From NCBI RefSeq assembly GCF_022539315.1, contig NC_066317.1, forward strand, positions 41,076,435 to 41,140,434: a stretch of DNA of 64,000 nucleotides, given 5' to 3'. Source of the stretch: Serinus canaria (taxonomy: Eukaryota; Chordata; Aves; Passeriformes; Fringillidae). The notes beneath the pieces are model-generated. The model saw only the letters and a list, made by a program, of their open reading frames with translations. It had not been told where the DNA came from and searched no databases. This document shows positions 9,235-24,300 of the stretch, piece after piece; position 1 is the first letter of the stretch; every line of letters begins with the position of its first letter. Position numbers and translations under genes: made by a program.

Positions 9235-12200
9235 GTAAGTACTAGTGAGTGTTCAGGCAAATATTTTTAAAAGATTCTTTTCCCAAAAATAGACATGTAA
9301 GAATCAGAAAGAAAGTGACTGTGTTATAGGTATTTTTGCAAACAGTCAATATTTAAAATAATTTCAGTATAAAGTAAAACCTGTTTACAATGAACAGAGT
9401 AAAGTTAAGACTTTGTGGATACACGTTTTAAGTCAGTTTGCAGGATTTACTTCAGTTTTAAATCACTATGACAGTAAGCTTTGGGAGCATGCCAAACTCA
9501 GGCTGGTAATTTCCAACTCTTGCAATCATCTCCATCAAAAAGTTGAGAGAAAAAGAGAAAAAGAATCCTTCAAATAGGAAAAAAAATAATTTAATAAAGT
9601 ATCATTATCAAATCACAAGTTTGTCCAATGTTTTATGAACATTGGAGAAAGTAGAAAATTATTTTTCATATGCACAACAAAATAATTAGGTTTCCAAGTG
9701 AAATTTACCTCAGAGTACTGTAAATTGTACAGTGTCCAATCAGACTCTGGTCCCTAACACCATGTCTTTCACATTGAGAGTGTTCACAGGTATAGCAAAC
9801 ATATGAATTTTGTTAAATTGGTCACATTATTTCTAAGGTTTTCATAGTAACTTTGAAACTAGTAAATAACCAGCAAACTGACCCTCACATTTAAGCAATC
9901 TTAGTTTCGTTTTGAACAAGAAGTATTTCAGTGTAACTGATCCACAGAGTTTGAATAATGCATTTTTTACTGTTCTAGGAAATGATTGCTTAATTTCAGG
10001 ACATAATACATTGATAATTGTGGGGTTTTTTTGCAGTTTGTCCAGTAAAAATCTGATTAACCATGTAAAAAGAGATAAAAATCAGGATTACAGAGTGTTA
10101 CTTGAAATTCTGGGTTTGTTATGACTAGGCAAATACACATGTGATTTCATCTACTCCCAAATAATAATAAGAACTATTAAACATTGTCATAGTAATTTCT
10201 TTCTGCAATGATCCTACATATATTGTATTAAAAATAGAGAAAATAAATTATATAAGAGGATACAAGAAGGAATTATTTTCCTATCAGTTGAAAAACAGAT
10301 TTATAATAAATGATTTAATGGTTGACTACATAATTTAGATCTTACATTCTTTGTTTTCAATTAAAAGTGTATGCAGGAAGAGGAAAACTCAGGCAAAAAT
10401 GTTTAAAAAATATACAACAGCCTTCTTTGAGGAAAAATGTTGACATTATCATTCAACATGTATGCAAAGGAATTACTTTATTCTTTGAAAAAATATAGCA
10501 CTTACCAGCTAAAGAAAAAAGCAAGGATTTGTGTATATTTTAAAATCTATCAAAAAAATTTTAATATACAGACATGTATACTGCCTTTGTATGTACAGCT
10601 GGGGCATTAAATTTTACTTGGACCAAATAGAAAAATGTTCTTTGTGGACTGAGCACAAGAGTAGGTTACTGGCATTTTAAAACAGTTGAAGACCTAGAGA
10701 GAGCACTTGAATATTTCACTTGAGAGCTTGCCAAAGCTTCCTTTAGTTTCCCATACCAGACCTACACTTAAAAAATAAAAAATTAACTATGTGTATAAAG
10801 ATGTGCATACCATAGACACCTTATTGTTTGCTTTTAAGTCCAGCTTCTACTGTATGTAAAAGAAATCTATTTCTTGGTATTCTCTCAGGCAGCATCCCTC
10901 AAACAGCAAAATATGTTTCTGGCAGGTTTTTTGTGGTTGACCCTTCATGAGGAATGAAAGTGGAGCTTCTAAATTAATAACTCTTCCCTACTTCTGCTGC
11001 TTGTTGCTTTTATGATGGAAAGTGATAACATGAAGGTTACATGCATTTTGCCCATCTGAAATGTGCCCAGCAGTTTCCTGGTGATAGCAATTCTAGTGAG
11101 AAAAAAAAGCATTACTACTAACATGAGAGCACTTCACAAGAATACCCCAAATTTCCATAACTCTAGTAGTCTAGGAGCATTTTCTTCCTTGCCAGTCTGA
11201 CACCTAAAAGGTTTCCATGGAAATAAGCCATCAGCTTTATTTGTGAAAAACAGGCAAAACAGCAACTTTGAGAAAGAACACTATCACACCTCTGATTTTT
11301 AAGGGCAAACAAATATTTCTGAATGGATACCTTCTTGAAGTGCCTTTTGTTCTGTTTTTCACAGAGCAATCTAAAAAAAAATAAATTGTAATAAATAATA
11401 AACATGTCTTTGTGAGTTTCTGTTTTTATCTTAGCCTCTGTGGTTTTATTCTTAGTTATTCTTTATTGCCCTCATACTCTAATAAAAGCATACCTTTGCA
11501 AAGGCTGTCTCAGGATTGGTTTATAATGATAAATGTTTTAGGCAGTGCTTTTTGTCATCATTTCATGACAGGCACCTGAGTACTGAAAATAGCAAGTCAC
11601 CTCTAAAGATGTGCCAAGTGACCGTAGCTGATTTGAGAACCCTGTGTCATTTTCAGGTCTGCAAACACAACAAATTTCAGCTCCCATGGATGTTTTAAAT
11701 GACAGTAATGACACAAAATTATACTCAGAATCCTCATAATTAGACAGCATCGGGGTTAATATATTTATGGTGCATATTTTTACTAATAAATTTTTACAGA
11801 AATGCCAGATGTAGATGCAATCTTCAGAGGAAGAATGGTGTTTTAACACACTGCAAATTCTCGGACACAATTTGCACTCTTCTGAGATAGAAAGGCACTT
11901 GAATAATGCCTCTTACAGAGTTTTAAGTCATGCATTCTAGAGACTTTGGGTATCTACTTTCAGTATTTTAGGCTTGAGATACCATTTATGTGTGTTAGAC
12001 TCTAACAAAATATTGTGTAAAACCCACATTTGCTTGATATTTGAATTAAAAAAAGAATGAAAATAAAATTGATATTCAGAAGTGCTGAAATCTAAAAAAT
12101 TATGTTATGACATCTCAGGAAACAAGAAAAAGTGTTTCAATAATTGTTTTGCTCCTTTTAGTCTTGGATTATAGTTTCTCCTCTGCTTTTTACTGATTTT

Positions 12201-15200
12201 CTCCTTAACTTGAGGAGATTAAAACATAGTAGGCAGAAATAATTTAGATCTTATCTTAGAGGGGGAATTTTTTTCCCACAGCAATCGCTTCTCAGACAAA
12301 CTGGTACTTCCATGTTCCAATTTAAGCAACTACTTATTTCATTGCTAGTGCATTTGCAGAAAAATATTTTTTTAAGCCAGAGAATGTAGTAGGAGTTTAT
12401 GTCTTTCCCGTGGTTCATATTTGCTATTGAGATTCAAAGTATCACTTAAAAATACATGCTTATTTTAAACAAGAAGTTATTTATACTGCACAGTGACTTA
12501 AAACATGGATTTTACATTATGGAGTTCCTGTATTTGAAAGTCTACTAAAACCCAAACATACTTTTGAATCCACAAGATCATGTTACCTTTTTTAAGAACA
12601 AAAATTAAATTTCTGTATTTCAAACACTGGCACAATATTTTTGTTACATTTCACTTACTGAATCCTCCAATGATTTTTAGGATTACAGCAAAATTACAGA
12701 AAATTTCTAAAGATGGAGGATTTAACTGATATTGATTTAAACTGGTGACAACAAACCAAATTTGATCTCTCACACATGTCACAAGAACCCTTGGGCCCTC
12801 TCAGGTCTGATGCTCTTATGACACTTCCACAGTGCAGAGTGACCTCTTCAGCCTGCAGAAACTCAGTTGACACAAGGGGTAAAGGAGGACTCCAGAATTC
12901 TTGTGCTCTTTCTGAGTTACCCAAGTGAGCCCAAGGAATGAGCTCTCAGGCTGCATCCTGTAAGTGGGAAAATTGCAACTCTACTTGGATCTGACTACAA
13001 GCACTCCATTTTCTTTAACTATTAATGTAAAGGCATACTCTTTCTTGTTGTAAATAAGAATTTAAAATGTCTAGTTCTAGTTCTGCAAATTACTCTTTTG
13101 ATTTGCCATTTTTGTAGAGGTTTTTTTGTTAATCAAACCCTGGACACCAGAGGAACTGTTTTGTCATCTGAAAAAAATGGGAGTTACTCATAACAGAAGA
13201 AAGCCCCAAGGGTGAAAGGGAAGGCAGGCAATCTCTTCCACCCCTGCATGAAGTCATCTGATAGTTCATTATGACTAACTGAACCAATCCCATGTACAGT
13301 TGATGCAAAAAACTGTTCTTTGGAGTCACACTTTTCCGAGCTTTCTCAATAAATGTCTTACCTTTAGAAGTCTGCACAGTTTGCTGCTATTGCAGAGGAC
13401 TCAAGAAAACCTGACCTAATAGTTAAGTGAGTTAGTCTTTTTTAATGGGCTTTCATTTCACTGAGAGTCCAAAATTTCCACTCTTGAGTTAAAAAGAAAA
13501 TCAAACAAATAAACAAACCACAGAAGACATACTTTATTTGTCTAGATAAAAAAATAAAAAAAAGAAAAGTGGAAGTTCATTTTGTGGTTTGTTTTCTTTT
13601 CTTTTTCTCTTAATGTGTCATACACCATAAAAAGGAATACTTCCGTGCTATGAGATGAAATATTTACAGGGTATTCAGGATGAGATATTAGTGAAAATCT
13701 TTTATTTCTTCAGTAGAATTTGATTTCTGGTTTTGAAGACCTCAGTTCATGATGAATTGTATCTCGGCAAAATAAAAGTTTATTATGTCCATATTTATCT
13801 CCTTTGTCAATTGGTGTCTGAAATAAATATATATTTGTTCCATGTTGTAATAAATAACTTATGGTACACATGGATGAATTGTAATCCCTCGCTATGTGTG
13901 TATAATAAGCCTTCAGATAAGTTTTGGATTATTTATTTATCAATCGTGTTTAAAGAAACATTGTGCATTGTGTGCCTTTGTGGTGCTTTATTTGATTCTG
14001 CTATTTAAAATAAGAGGTACATACTGAAGCCACTATTTAGGCAACCTTTCTTTAATATTTTGTTCACAAAGGCTACTTCTATAAAGAAGTATAGCTCTTT
14101 TTGATAGTTATCTCAATGGACATTAACTACCAGAACGACTGAGCTCATATCTATTTGTAGTAACAACTTAAAACACTGTACATACTTCTCTATTCAGTAA
14201 AGGATTTCTGTGGTTTCTTCTTCATTCATGCTTATCTAACTCATAAAAGAGCTAGTTCTTTGTACCTCTTAAAGAAATCAAACTATTCTACTGAGAGAAG
14301 ATCTGAATTGACCTCTGCCAAACAAGTGACCCTACAGCACTTTCTTGGAAAAAGAAATACTTTAGCGAAGGAAAAAATAAGAAACCCACATGCTATGTCC
14401 TGAGTTCAGCAGACTAAGTGCTAGCATGAGCTCAGCTTCATTTAAAGTGGATGAAGTAGATTATGGTTATATCCTTTCCTTAAACCTCTATAACAAAGGG
14501 AATTGGGAGAAAGTGCCTCTTGTAACATCAGGGCTTAGTGGCTCCTTCAGACCTGCAATACCAATCCTGCTATTCTGCAAAAAGAATGAATTCCTATTAC
14601 TTTATGAACTGCATCAACAAACCCATCATATTCTTAGGAAATAGACTGAGTTCAAATTTTTTATTTCATTTCTTGAGCTCATTGCTGCACTCATGAGTAA
14701 CATTTCTCCCACCTACACTACAACACTAAAGCCACTCAAAAGCCACTCCCACAGCACGTATTGTGTTTCAGGCACAGTGCAACCCTTGTGCTGTGGGAAC
14801 TGCGTCCCTTCTTGAAGTTTTTACATGTTCTCTGTCTCCCATCTGCCAGAGAATAGCAGGGAGGAAGATAAGGGAGGACCTGTGGCCCTGGACAATGTCA
14901 GCAGAGAGCTGCCTATGCTTGAGGCACGCTAGCCCAGGGATACTCTCAAACATAAAGCATACTTGGGACCTTGGTGCCATAGCAGGGTCAATTTGGCCAC
15001 CTCACTGCTCTCTAGGGACTGTGCAGATTGCTGGCAGGTTGCAAAAGTAGGCACTGCAGCAGAGAAATGGCATTTACAGACTTGAGGCCAAGTTCAAAGA
15101 GAACTTAAATATCATCATGAATTCAGCTGCTTGTGTGTGCCTCAGGAAAGAGCAAGAGAGGGAACTGTATCACAAGCAGGCAAATATTTTTCTTTAACTC

Positions 15201-15600
15201 TTCACTTCTGAAAATGAAATTTGGGCAGATGTTTTGAATCCAAGCCTGCTTTTTGCTTGTGTTTTCTTAGCCCTATCAATCTGAATTATTGGATGGCTTG
15301 ATGGTTTTAGCTCACTGGTAAGCTAGGAGAAAAGTTACTAAGAAATATAGATAAAAAGGTGCCGAGTGGCACTGTAAGGTGCTTTATGTTAATGAACATC
15401 ACTAAACCTACCATTTTTCATCAAGGTTACTATAATCATATGAAGCCTATCTCTAGCCTCATCTTTGATGGCAGTGTTGGAGCCATTAAGTAATTACTGA
15501 AAAAAACCATGAAATGTGTTACTGAAATTAATAGTGGGAGGAAAATGTTGAGGACTACAGCTGTGGTATATATTTTCATGAGTCAGACTCACTGTGCATG
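9235..15600. other. Unrecognised AT-rich non-coding DNA
   Basis: No recognisable gene, RNA or transposon. Around 13498-13570 there is an A-rich stretch with CAAA-type units. A G+C-richer patch lies at about 14740-15060, with overlapping open frames on both strands (95 codons plus, 70 codons minus); neither shows a family motif. Likely intergenic or intronic. Confidence 0.55.
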
Positions 15601-18596
15601 ACTTTGGTTGCTAAGCTTTTATTGTTTATTTTCCTACTTTTGGAAGTGAATGAGTCAACAGGCACGCTGCTGATTAATTCCCATCTCTACTTGGCCTGGT
15701 GAGAAAAATAGTCCCCCTGAGTAAGACACCCTCCTTCCCTACTGTCATCTCCCAGTCTGAAATAGATTAACTGTAGAATTTGAAAGAGTGTGTATCCTTC
15801 TGTTGTCACAATGACATGTGCAAGGTAAATACTGATTAACCATTATTTTCTGAACAAAAACCCTGGGTCTCCAAGCCCTGCCCTGCAGAGTGTTGGTTTT
15901 AGGGGTTAGGGTTTGTGAATCTTAATTTTGTGACAGAGTGCTCTAATGAGATATTACTTGGATAAATTGGAGTTATAATAAACCTCCCTGGCAGACCATA
16001 AAAATGCTCTTCTGCTTGAAAAACCACATCAGGCTTTTAACAGTCAAAGGGAATATGGTAAGAGCTTATTTCAACTTGAGCTCCATCCATTTATTGTGAC
16101 TTTTTCTGTATGTGGCAATAGCTGTGTCCTCTTACAGTTAAATAAATAACCATCATCAACTGAAAATTAATCTTCCTGAAGCTTGTTCAAATAACTGATA
16201 GCCCTCTTTGGTGTGTAGTGCCACTAATCCCTAGTTTTCAGCTTCACTAAGAGTTAGCAAGTGATTTTTTCACTTTCTGGAGCCTTTTTACATAGATGTG
16301 CATATGAGTAATGCATATGCAGGAAAATAAATCAGACACTTGCAAAATCAATATCACTTATCTGACTCTGATTCCTGTGCTCTTTGCAGACATTTAGAAT
16401 TTAGTCTAAAAATGCCAGGTTTCAATTACCTGGAAACAGTTTATCTTAATTAGAATGGGTTACAATTCTAACAAGAAATAAATAATCTCAGCACAGAGGT
16501 TAAGTTTCATGAAATGCAAATGGCCATCTAAAACTATTTTGTAAAACAAAGGGTGACTGGTAATTTGAGTGTTGGAGCAATAATTTTTGCCACTTCTTTA
16601 TTCTAAGTATTCCTGGTGTTACCAAAAATTGGTAAAAATGAAAAGTCCTTAACACTAACATATGCACTATATTTTAGATACATGTTTATTGATTTTCACA
16701 GAATAAACATATGCATGATAATAATTTTCCTGAAATCATTAACAAATATTCTCTCCTCTTCATGAATACGTTCTTCTGTCCTGGGGGTCTCTTTGGTGGT
16801 TCCTGGGGCTGGTCAACCCCAAAGTCATTCCTGACCACCTGGTGACCTGGTAAAAGTTGGCACAGCTGGGCTGATTGCTTTCCAGTTCTTCCTACTGAAT
16901 AGGCATTGTTCCATCCCTAGGCCAGTGTTTTTTTTTAAAGAATAAGCATTATATTAACCCACCAGATGCAAAAGATTTTTCATGTGTCAACACTGGCATT
17001 GTGGAAAAAAGTGAAAAACTAGATCATATCCCTGAATTATCTTGAGCCCTAAAAAATAAGGATCATTTTAATTCACATCAATATTCAGAAAATACTTAAT
17101 TAAGGTCAGAACTTCCTTTGCTTCAACTATATTGAGCCAAGTGTGAATATTAATTGTAAGTAACCCATCTGGCAACCCAAAAGCTTCTGGCCTGCTCTCT
17201 TTGTCTACTCCAATATTCACAGAGAAAAGAGGGCATAACTGACAAGACTAAAACAAATTTTCTACCTTCCAGGCTTTCAATTAGATAGATTTCTTTTTTT
17301 CTGATCTTTTCTCTCATGTTCCTCTCCAAAAACAATGTTTGAAGAGATTTTTTTAAGATTAACAAAAGGGGAAAAGTCGAAGTTTGTCATCCAAAGCCAT
17401 TGAACCTGTACCTTTGCATTTGTATGAACAGAGACATTAATAAGCTTCATTTTAATAAAGTCTGCAGATAAAAACCCTACCTTATTCATCATATTTCTCT
17501 CTTTTTAAGCTCCTAGAACAGTTCACAAAGATCCTGGCCCTGTGTTGCCAGTTCCAGGAATGAAATGTTGTGAAAAGTATACCTTGCAGGTGAAGGTCAT
17601 ATATAGGTTTACACTTAGTAAATACTCTCCAACATGTCATTCTGAGCTTATTTAAAAAGCTGTGGTGCTATAATTCAGAGAAAAAGCAAAATTTTACAAC
17701 ATTTTTCACTCCAAAGAAGGCCCAATTCACCTTGTAAAGTGCTGCTCATAGAAATCAAAGAAAAGATGGAGATGGAAAACCTGACTGTGCTGAATCAAAA
17801 GTGCCACTAATCCACCTGGAAGGCAGTACAGCACTTACCCTCCTGAAGAAATGGAAATTATGGGAGAATTCACGTACCACATCAGAGCACTATAGTGCCA
17901 TTTTAGAGCAATCTGGTATTTCCATCTTTCATGATTTGATGCAGGACCTGCAGAAAATCCATGCCATTCTTGAGAAGCATATGGATGCATATAAATGTTA
18001 CCATGGCATCACATATGTCCTGCATTCTGATGTTTATATAGCCACTAGGAGCTGTGAATTACACTTGGCTGACTGGCAAAATAATGGAAGAGATCTCACA
18101 TCTTGAGGTACATGATGTGATATTGGTACTGAAAATTCAAAAGAATTGAAACATTAAGTTCCTCCTCATAGATGTCATGCCCTAAATCACATGGGGCACT
18201 AATATCCATCTGGATGTCACTGGGCATTTGTAATTCCCTTTCTGCAGGTATTCTGCATAGAATGAATTAGAAATTCTTCATCTTTTCTGAGAAACAATTT
18301 TGGGCACTAATGCACATTTGCTTCTGCTTGCGTCCTTATTCCTAATTTCCATTTTACTTTCTCTTCCTCACTTTTCATTTTTTTCCAATCTTTGAATTCC
18401 TTGCCTTCTACTAGGAATAACTTGCTTGCATAGCTCACAATTAATTTTCATAACATCTCTGGGAGATTTAGAGTGGAAAGATAGCTAAAAAATGGTTCAG
18501 GAACTCTAATATTGGTACAAATGTGACAGGACTTTGAGAGTTTGACAACACCTAAATTCTGTTTTTCCTCACTAGCAAGGCTGTATGCTAATTCAG
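15601..18596. other. Unrecognised non-coding DNA, possibly conserved in part
   Basis: No gene recognised. Parts of 15640-16560 have the look of conserved regulatory DNA: mixed composition, TTAAT/ATTAA cores, an octamer-like ATGCAAAT at 16514 and few low-complexity runs. This is an impression only. A 101-codon plus-strand frame at 17801-18106 has an even amino-acid mix but no motif that I recognise; it is discussed under findings. Confidence 0.45.
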
Positions 18597-18660
18597 AAAA
18601 CCCCCAAAAAACAAACAAACAAAATCCAAATACACACAAAAAATCGCAAATCAAACAACA
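18597..18660. repeat. A/C-rich low-complexity tract
   Basis: About 64 bases that are nearly all A and C on the plus strand, including AAACAAACAAACAAAA. It belongs to the same class as the tracts near 1.9 kb and 21.3 kb. Not coding. Confidence 0.8.
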
Positions 18661-21230
18661 GAGATCAATTAAGTTCTTTCTGTTTGTATGTTATTTTATC
18701 ATGTTTAGTCTTCAAGAAAATAAGATGAGCCTCAACAATAGTAAAGATTTTAAATACCTGTTCCTCTTTTCTAAGTAAAATACCTTATTAATACCATTGA
18801 AAAGCCCATCAAATAAGACATTTTCATTTGAAAAAAATTCTCAGTTTAAGGAAAAAAAAAGGAATTAAATATGTACTTACTGATTTTTAATTACCTTTTT
18901 ACACATCATTCACATATGTAGCTTTTAAAACACATACAGCATGTTAAGGGTCAGTTTCTTGCACTGGAATGAAGCACAGCAATCAAACGTATTCAAATCC
19001 TGAAAATTATTAATGGTCACAGTCATATGTCCCTCTGAATCCCACTTAATTTACCTAAATATGATACTTATATTTGCAGTGCCTTAATTAGCTACCTATA
19101 CTGCTTTATGAATTGGTCTGCAAAGGTACTGTAGCTCACTGTTTCTGGGACTGTGAATAGAGTGTGCTAACATACATATGAAAAATCTTTCATGGCCTTT
19201 ACTCCACAGTGTATAACCAACCAATCCTTGTTCTTGCAATAAATCACTTCAACAACTGACATTTGTTATAATTAACACAATTTGTCACCTCTCTTTGACA
19301 AAGCAGCTCTGCAGTCATCACAGTGTCATGGGCTCTAAACTCCTGAGCAAAAGCCAAAAGAGAGAAGTGTTTCTTTGTTTTGCAGAACTTACACATTTAA
19401 AAATGAAATGGAAAATACAGTTTGAAATGCTTAGGTAACACTGGGAAACTCAAAATATTAACTTTACAAGAGATAAAACTGATATAAATTCTAATTTTCC
19501 AGTCCTGGATGTAATAACTTCTGTCGATCTAGACTGAAACTAAAAAAAAATATGTGCTAATAATAAATCCTTTCATCTTAAGGTCTGCAAATATTTTGGG
19601 TACTATTACAAGGTTTAAACTAACAGTTATAAAATCTTAATCCAGAAACTTTAATTATTCTGCTGTAAAATCAGAAATAGAATCAGACTAAAATAAGACA
19701 TAAAATGAAAGCACGTACACTTAGAAATAGCATCCTAAATGTCACGTCTGTCACATTTACTAATTAATATGGCATGCATTTTTTTTTCCAGTTCCCATGG
19801 AAAAGTGAAAAACAGGAAAGAAGATATGTTGCTTTAAATGTCTATCTTACAACATATGATTTATAAAATAGTATGACAGAAGATAAAATTTGACAGAAAG
19901 AGACGGAATCAATCCATATTTTAAAATAAAATAAAACCACAAAAAACCCTATTCAAAGAAGATGCAGAGAATCTAAGGCAAAAGGAGAATCAACTCAGCT
20001 ATATTTGGATAAATCATGATTTGCTTTCTTCTTTTGGGAAACAAACAAACAAACAAAATAAATTAAGATCTCAGAAAGCTACTCAGGAGAAACCATTTCT
20101 GGAAGGGAAAGTTAGCAGGGAAGTCCCACAAATTTCTTTCCACATTTTCCTCAAGCCAATGGCAGAACTAAAAATTTATATTAGTGCTACGAATAATTTA
20201 CTATCTTCTTTGGAAACTGAAATCCCCCTTTTAAACCCTTTATCTCATTCTGAAAGAGAAAAGAAATATTAAACTGATCATAAAATAATTATCTGTTCAC
20301 ATTCAGGCCTTTGTACACTCCTCCCAAGAGATCTAAAAGGGGCCTTAAGTACAAATGACAATTAGATCCATGTGGCTTGAATATGTGGAAAAAATACCAA
20401 CTTCAGCCAACATAAAATCTGTTAAGAGGAATTCTCTATGGTATCATACTATTTTTATTGGAAAAAAAAGTGATACAAATGTTCCAACTTTTGTGATAGC
20501 TATGTGTTTTGGGTTATTTCTTTTAAAATCTGTGCTGCTACAACCTGGGGATTAGGCATGAATCCCAGCCTTCATTAAAAAGGCCAAGTTGACCAAAAGG
20601 CCAAGTTTGTACTTTTGTTATAAAAATTCAAAGTTTGAAAATTCATCCCATGAATGACAACAAAAAAATAAAAAATTACAAAATCAACAGGAAAATGTTA
20701 ATCATGAGTAGTTTTAAAATCATTTATGTAATACAAATCAAACTAATGATTTATGAAGACCTAATTCATTATTTTCAGTGGCTTATGATTTTCAATACTG
20801 TTACTACCCTAGGATAGGAAAAGTGTCATTGTTTGTTGTAGGAGCCAAAATAACAAGACTGGCTTAATAACACCATAGGGAAGATTTAGCAAAATATCTG
20901 TACAGAGATGACAGAGTGCATGTGTATGGCAGCCTCTCTGTTATCCCAGAGTGTTCATTAAAACTGTAAGGAAAATATCATCCAATCCAGGCAACCTGTA
21001 TTTCTGATTTATCAGTCATGTAGTTTCATTTGGGTTGGATTGATTACTCTTAGGCTTCATTGATTATTGAGAGTGAACTAGTTGGAATTATTTTACTAAC
21101 ACCACCATATGGCTAATGAATGTTATACTACAAGGGAGACAATATTTCTTATATGCTTTAGCCAACCATCAGTACCAAGAAACAAGACGCTCATTTTAAA
21201 GCTGAAAGAATGGCTCTACTGAGGCTCACA
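18661..21230. other. Unrecognised AT-rich non-coding DNA
   Basis: No gene or named transposon seen. A short (CAAA)n stretch lies at 20041-20057. The open frames here are short and rich in lysine, isoleucine and asparagine, as expected of AT-rich DNA. Confidence 0.55.
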
Positions 21231-21368
21231 GAAAAAAAGAAACTAACGAAAAAAACCAAAACTAAACAAACAACAAAACAAAAAAGCCCCCCAAAAAGCA
21301 ACCAACCACAGCTTCAAAAACAGCAAACAAACAAAAACCAAAAAACCAAACAAACAAAAAAAAAGAAG
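21231..21368. repeat. A/C-rich low-complexity tract
   Basis: About 138 bases dominated by A and C on the plus strand, built from CAAA, CCAAA and AACC-type units with a few G. The open frame over it is lysine, threonine and glutamine rich and reflects only composition. Same class as the tract at 1858-2011. Confidence 0.85.
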
Positions 21369-24300
21369 GGAATGCTTTTTCCATTAGAAGGAAAAAAAAC
21401 AAGTGACTGAGGAGTCCCCTGACCAGTTGTCACTTGAGAACTCTTCAGTCATGAGACATGAAGATGCAAGCACTTCTTCTCACCTGCTGTGAAGGTAGCA
21501 AAGACCCTAAAGTACCTTACACTTGAAGCTGGATTTTGAACATGCTTTTGTAAATACCAATGCAAATGCAGGAATAACAGTGCTGGCAGAGAGCAGAGTG
21601 GAAGGAAGGCCAGAGGTCATTTGGTTGATCTGCCTGTGAAGAGCAATTGCTCTTCTCTGCTTCCTGACAGATTCCTGTCTTCTTGAGGCTTTTTTGTACT
21701 TAGTAATACTGACTCTGCAATTCTCTCAGACAATGAAATTGAGTTTCCATCACCTTTCTGTTGAAAAGATCTGCAAAGACCATCCCCAAGTAGGGGTTTA
21801 AAGCTGTTCTTGCCCCCCATCACAGACAGGTAGATGAGATGGTTGGTCAGTCTTAGTCTTTTAAGTATTCAAAGTTTTCTACGCCTTTTGTCCTCTTGGA
21901 CCAATTAAGACCCTTTATAAAAGATTGTTGTTCATGTATGTCATGTTTTCCAAGCGTTTTCTGTCCTCTTGCCTCTTTGCATCCCCCCAGGGTAGACATC
22001 TATCAGTCCTCCGCATGCTGAGAAAAAGGAATAGTTTCTAAGTTTTAAATTTATATAAAAGAGTAAGATTATATCATTCACATATGAGGGCAATTTTTGA
22101 TACATTCCCACAACAAGACAGACAGTATGTTTTCTTCATTTTCTAGTCTGCCTCTGCAATATTGTTACTTAACAATTGTTGTCTATTGCTATTTAACCTA
22201 GCTGTTGCCCACTTTAAATTCATGCACTCTTTATCTAGTTTGTAAGTAAAAGGCATTGACAGAATGACAGGCTAAAAAGATACAATGGAAATGAGATAGA
22301 GAATGAAGGAATGTTAAAACTGGGTCTCATTTACATCTGTAAACTGTTATAAGAGGTACAAATGAAGATAGTGGCTTCCAATTGACCTTTCCTATTTTCA
22401 GAATTACTATTAGTCAGAGTATGTTGGACTATAAATTGCAGAAGTCTCTTCTATGTTAACAGATGATGACACAGATTTTTTTTCTCTATCTTACGCATAT
22501 GCTGGATTTTTATTAAAATTTTAAAAATAGTACAGTAAAACAAGTATTTAAACTATTAAAACAAATGCCACTGTTTCATAGAGACAGGTTTGTCCTTTAT
22601 AATAATGGACTCAGGCAATGAGATGACTGTCATAGGAGGAGAAAGAGTAATCTGAAAGGTATTTCAGTTGTCACTCATGTATTCAGTAGATCGGGGTTGC
22701 CCTTGTATGGCAATGGAAAGTTTGTCATGGATAAGATGATAAAATGTTCCAGTGTGATAAAATGTTCTGACTTGATAAAACTTTGGCAGCACTCACTGCT
22801 TCCCTTCCTCCAAGCATAACGATCAGCAATCTCCAGTCTCTCTTCTGCCTTGTAACTAAGAAGCCAACACCCCAACAAGCTAAACATTCACGAGGATTAG
22901 TCAAAGCAAGTACAACAGCGTCTGAGCAGGGAGCTAAAGGAGTTAAATTTTCCCTAGGAGGAAATAGGTAACCTAAAGGAGTACAGCACACAGTTATTGC
23001 TGGGACTGGCTGACAGAAGCCACTGACACAGAGAATCTAGTTCAGTATCTGCACACAGAGCAGTAGTTGCATGCAGAGTTGAAGCAATCAGACTCCTCTG
23101 TGCTCTCTGGTAAGCTTGAATCCCAGATGGTGTTCACTGAAGATAAAGTTTCAAAATCATCAGACATTCATACAGAGAGCAGATGAGAGACAGTCCCTTT
23201 AATTTTGTGTTTTGTGTCACTGAAACCAGCTCACTCCAAGGGAAAGTCCCTCCGTGAATGGAGACTGCAGAACAGGTTCATGGTTTAGCAGGGAAGTGGA
23301 AGTCAGCAGAATCTGAAGAATTTTCTGAAATTCACAAAATCATTTGCACTCACTTTACAAACTACACCACTTTTCTACTAATAGCTGGGTAGCCGCTTAA
23401 AAGCACCTGGAAAATCACAGATTATGTCACCCATGATTTTGCAACAACTCATAAGAGCTGTCTTTTATGAAGACAAGCAAACAAAAAAATGCACCTGGCT
23501 TTCAGTTCCCAGACGGGAGAAGTCAGGAATCCCAATCTGATCCCACACTGGAATTTTCTAATGCTATACTTGGCAGTGCTAAAGGATTTTAATGTAGTGG
23601 AGGTAATCTACACACCAGCCAAATCCTTCAATGTATCAGCAACTGACAAAGTTCATGCCTCTGGAGTTTCATTTTAAAATGCCATCAGTTAAAAACAGGG
23701 AGGGGGGACTTAATTGCTCACAAGTTTTCCTTGCTTCTGAGGCACAGAATAAGATTTTTATGAACTGCAGAAGGAGGCAAAACACTGCTTTTTAAAGACC
23801 TTTCAGAAAAAATCAGTTTGCAAAGCAAAGAAACTAATTTTTGAGAGGTGTTTGAGCCTCAGGGAGTTTGAAAGAAGAGAGATCTAATTCATTGAAAAAG
23901 CTTTTTGGGCCCAGCATTTTCAGAAGATACTGCATTTCATTCAGCATCTTTTAGTATGTGTGGTGTGACAGTCCAGCTTGCTGCTGTTTTGTGACTCTTA
24001 GAGAAAGAAACTAATTACATCAGGCATCTCATACTAATTTCAAGTAAAAATCCTGTGGTAAATAATCTAAACTTTTTGTCTACCATTCTGCTCTGTCCAA
24101 TGCTATGAATAGATGCTAATGACCAATTACTTCTACATGGGATACTTGTAAAGATGAAATTTATCTTAATGTTAACTTTTCTATGAAAGTGGGCACAAAG
24201 TATTCTCCTGTAGTATCAAATGATGCTGAGTGGTTCCACAATTTAAATAACTTTAGCTAGATTGTCTCTGCTTAAATAGATCATGTTTCTGTGCCATTTT

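Noticed and set aside
15899..15917. Telomere-like AGGGGTTAGGGTTTG
   Set aside because: It is less than three TTAGGG-type units, too short for an interstitial telomere repeat.
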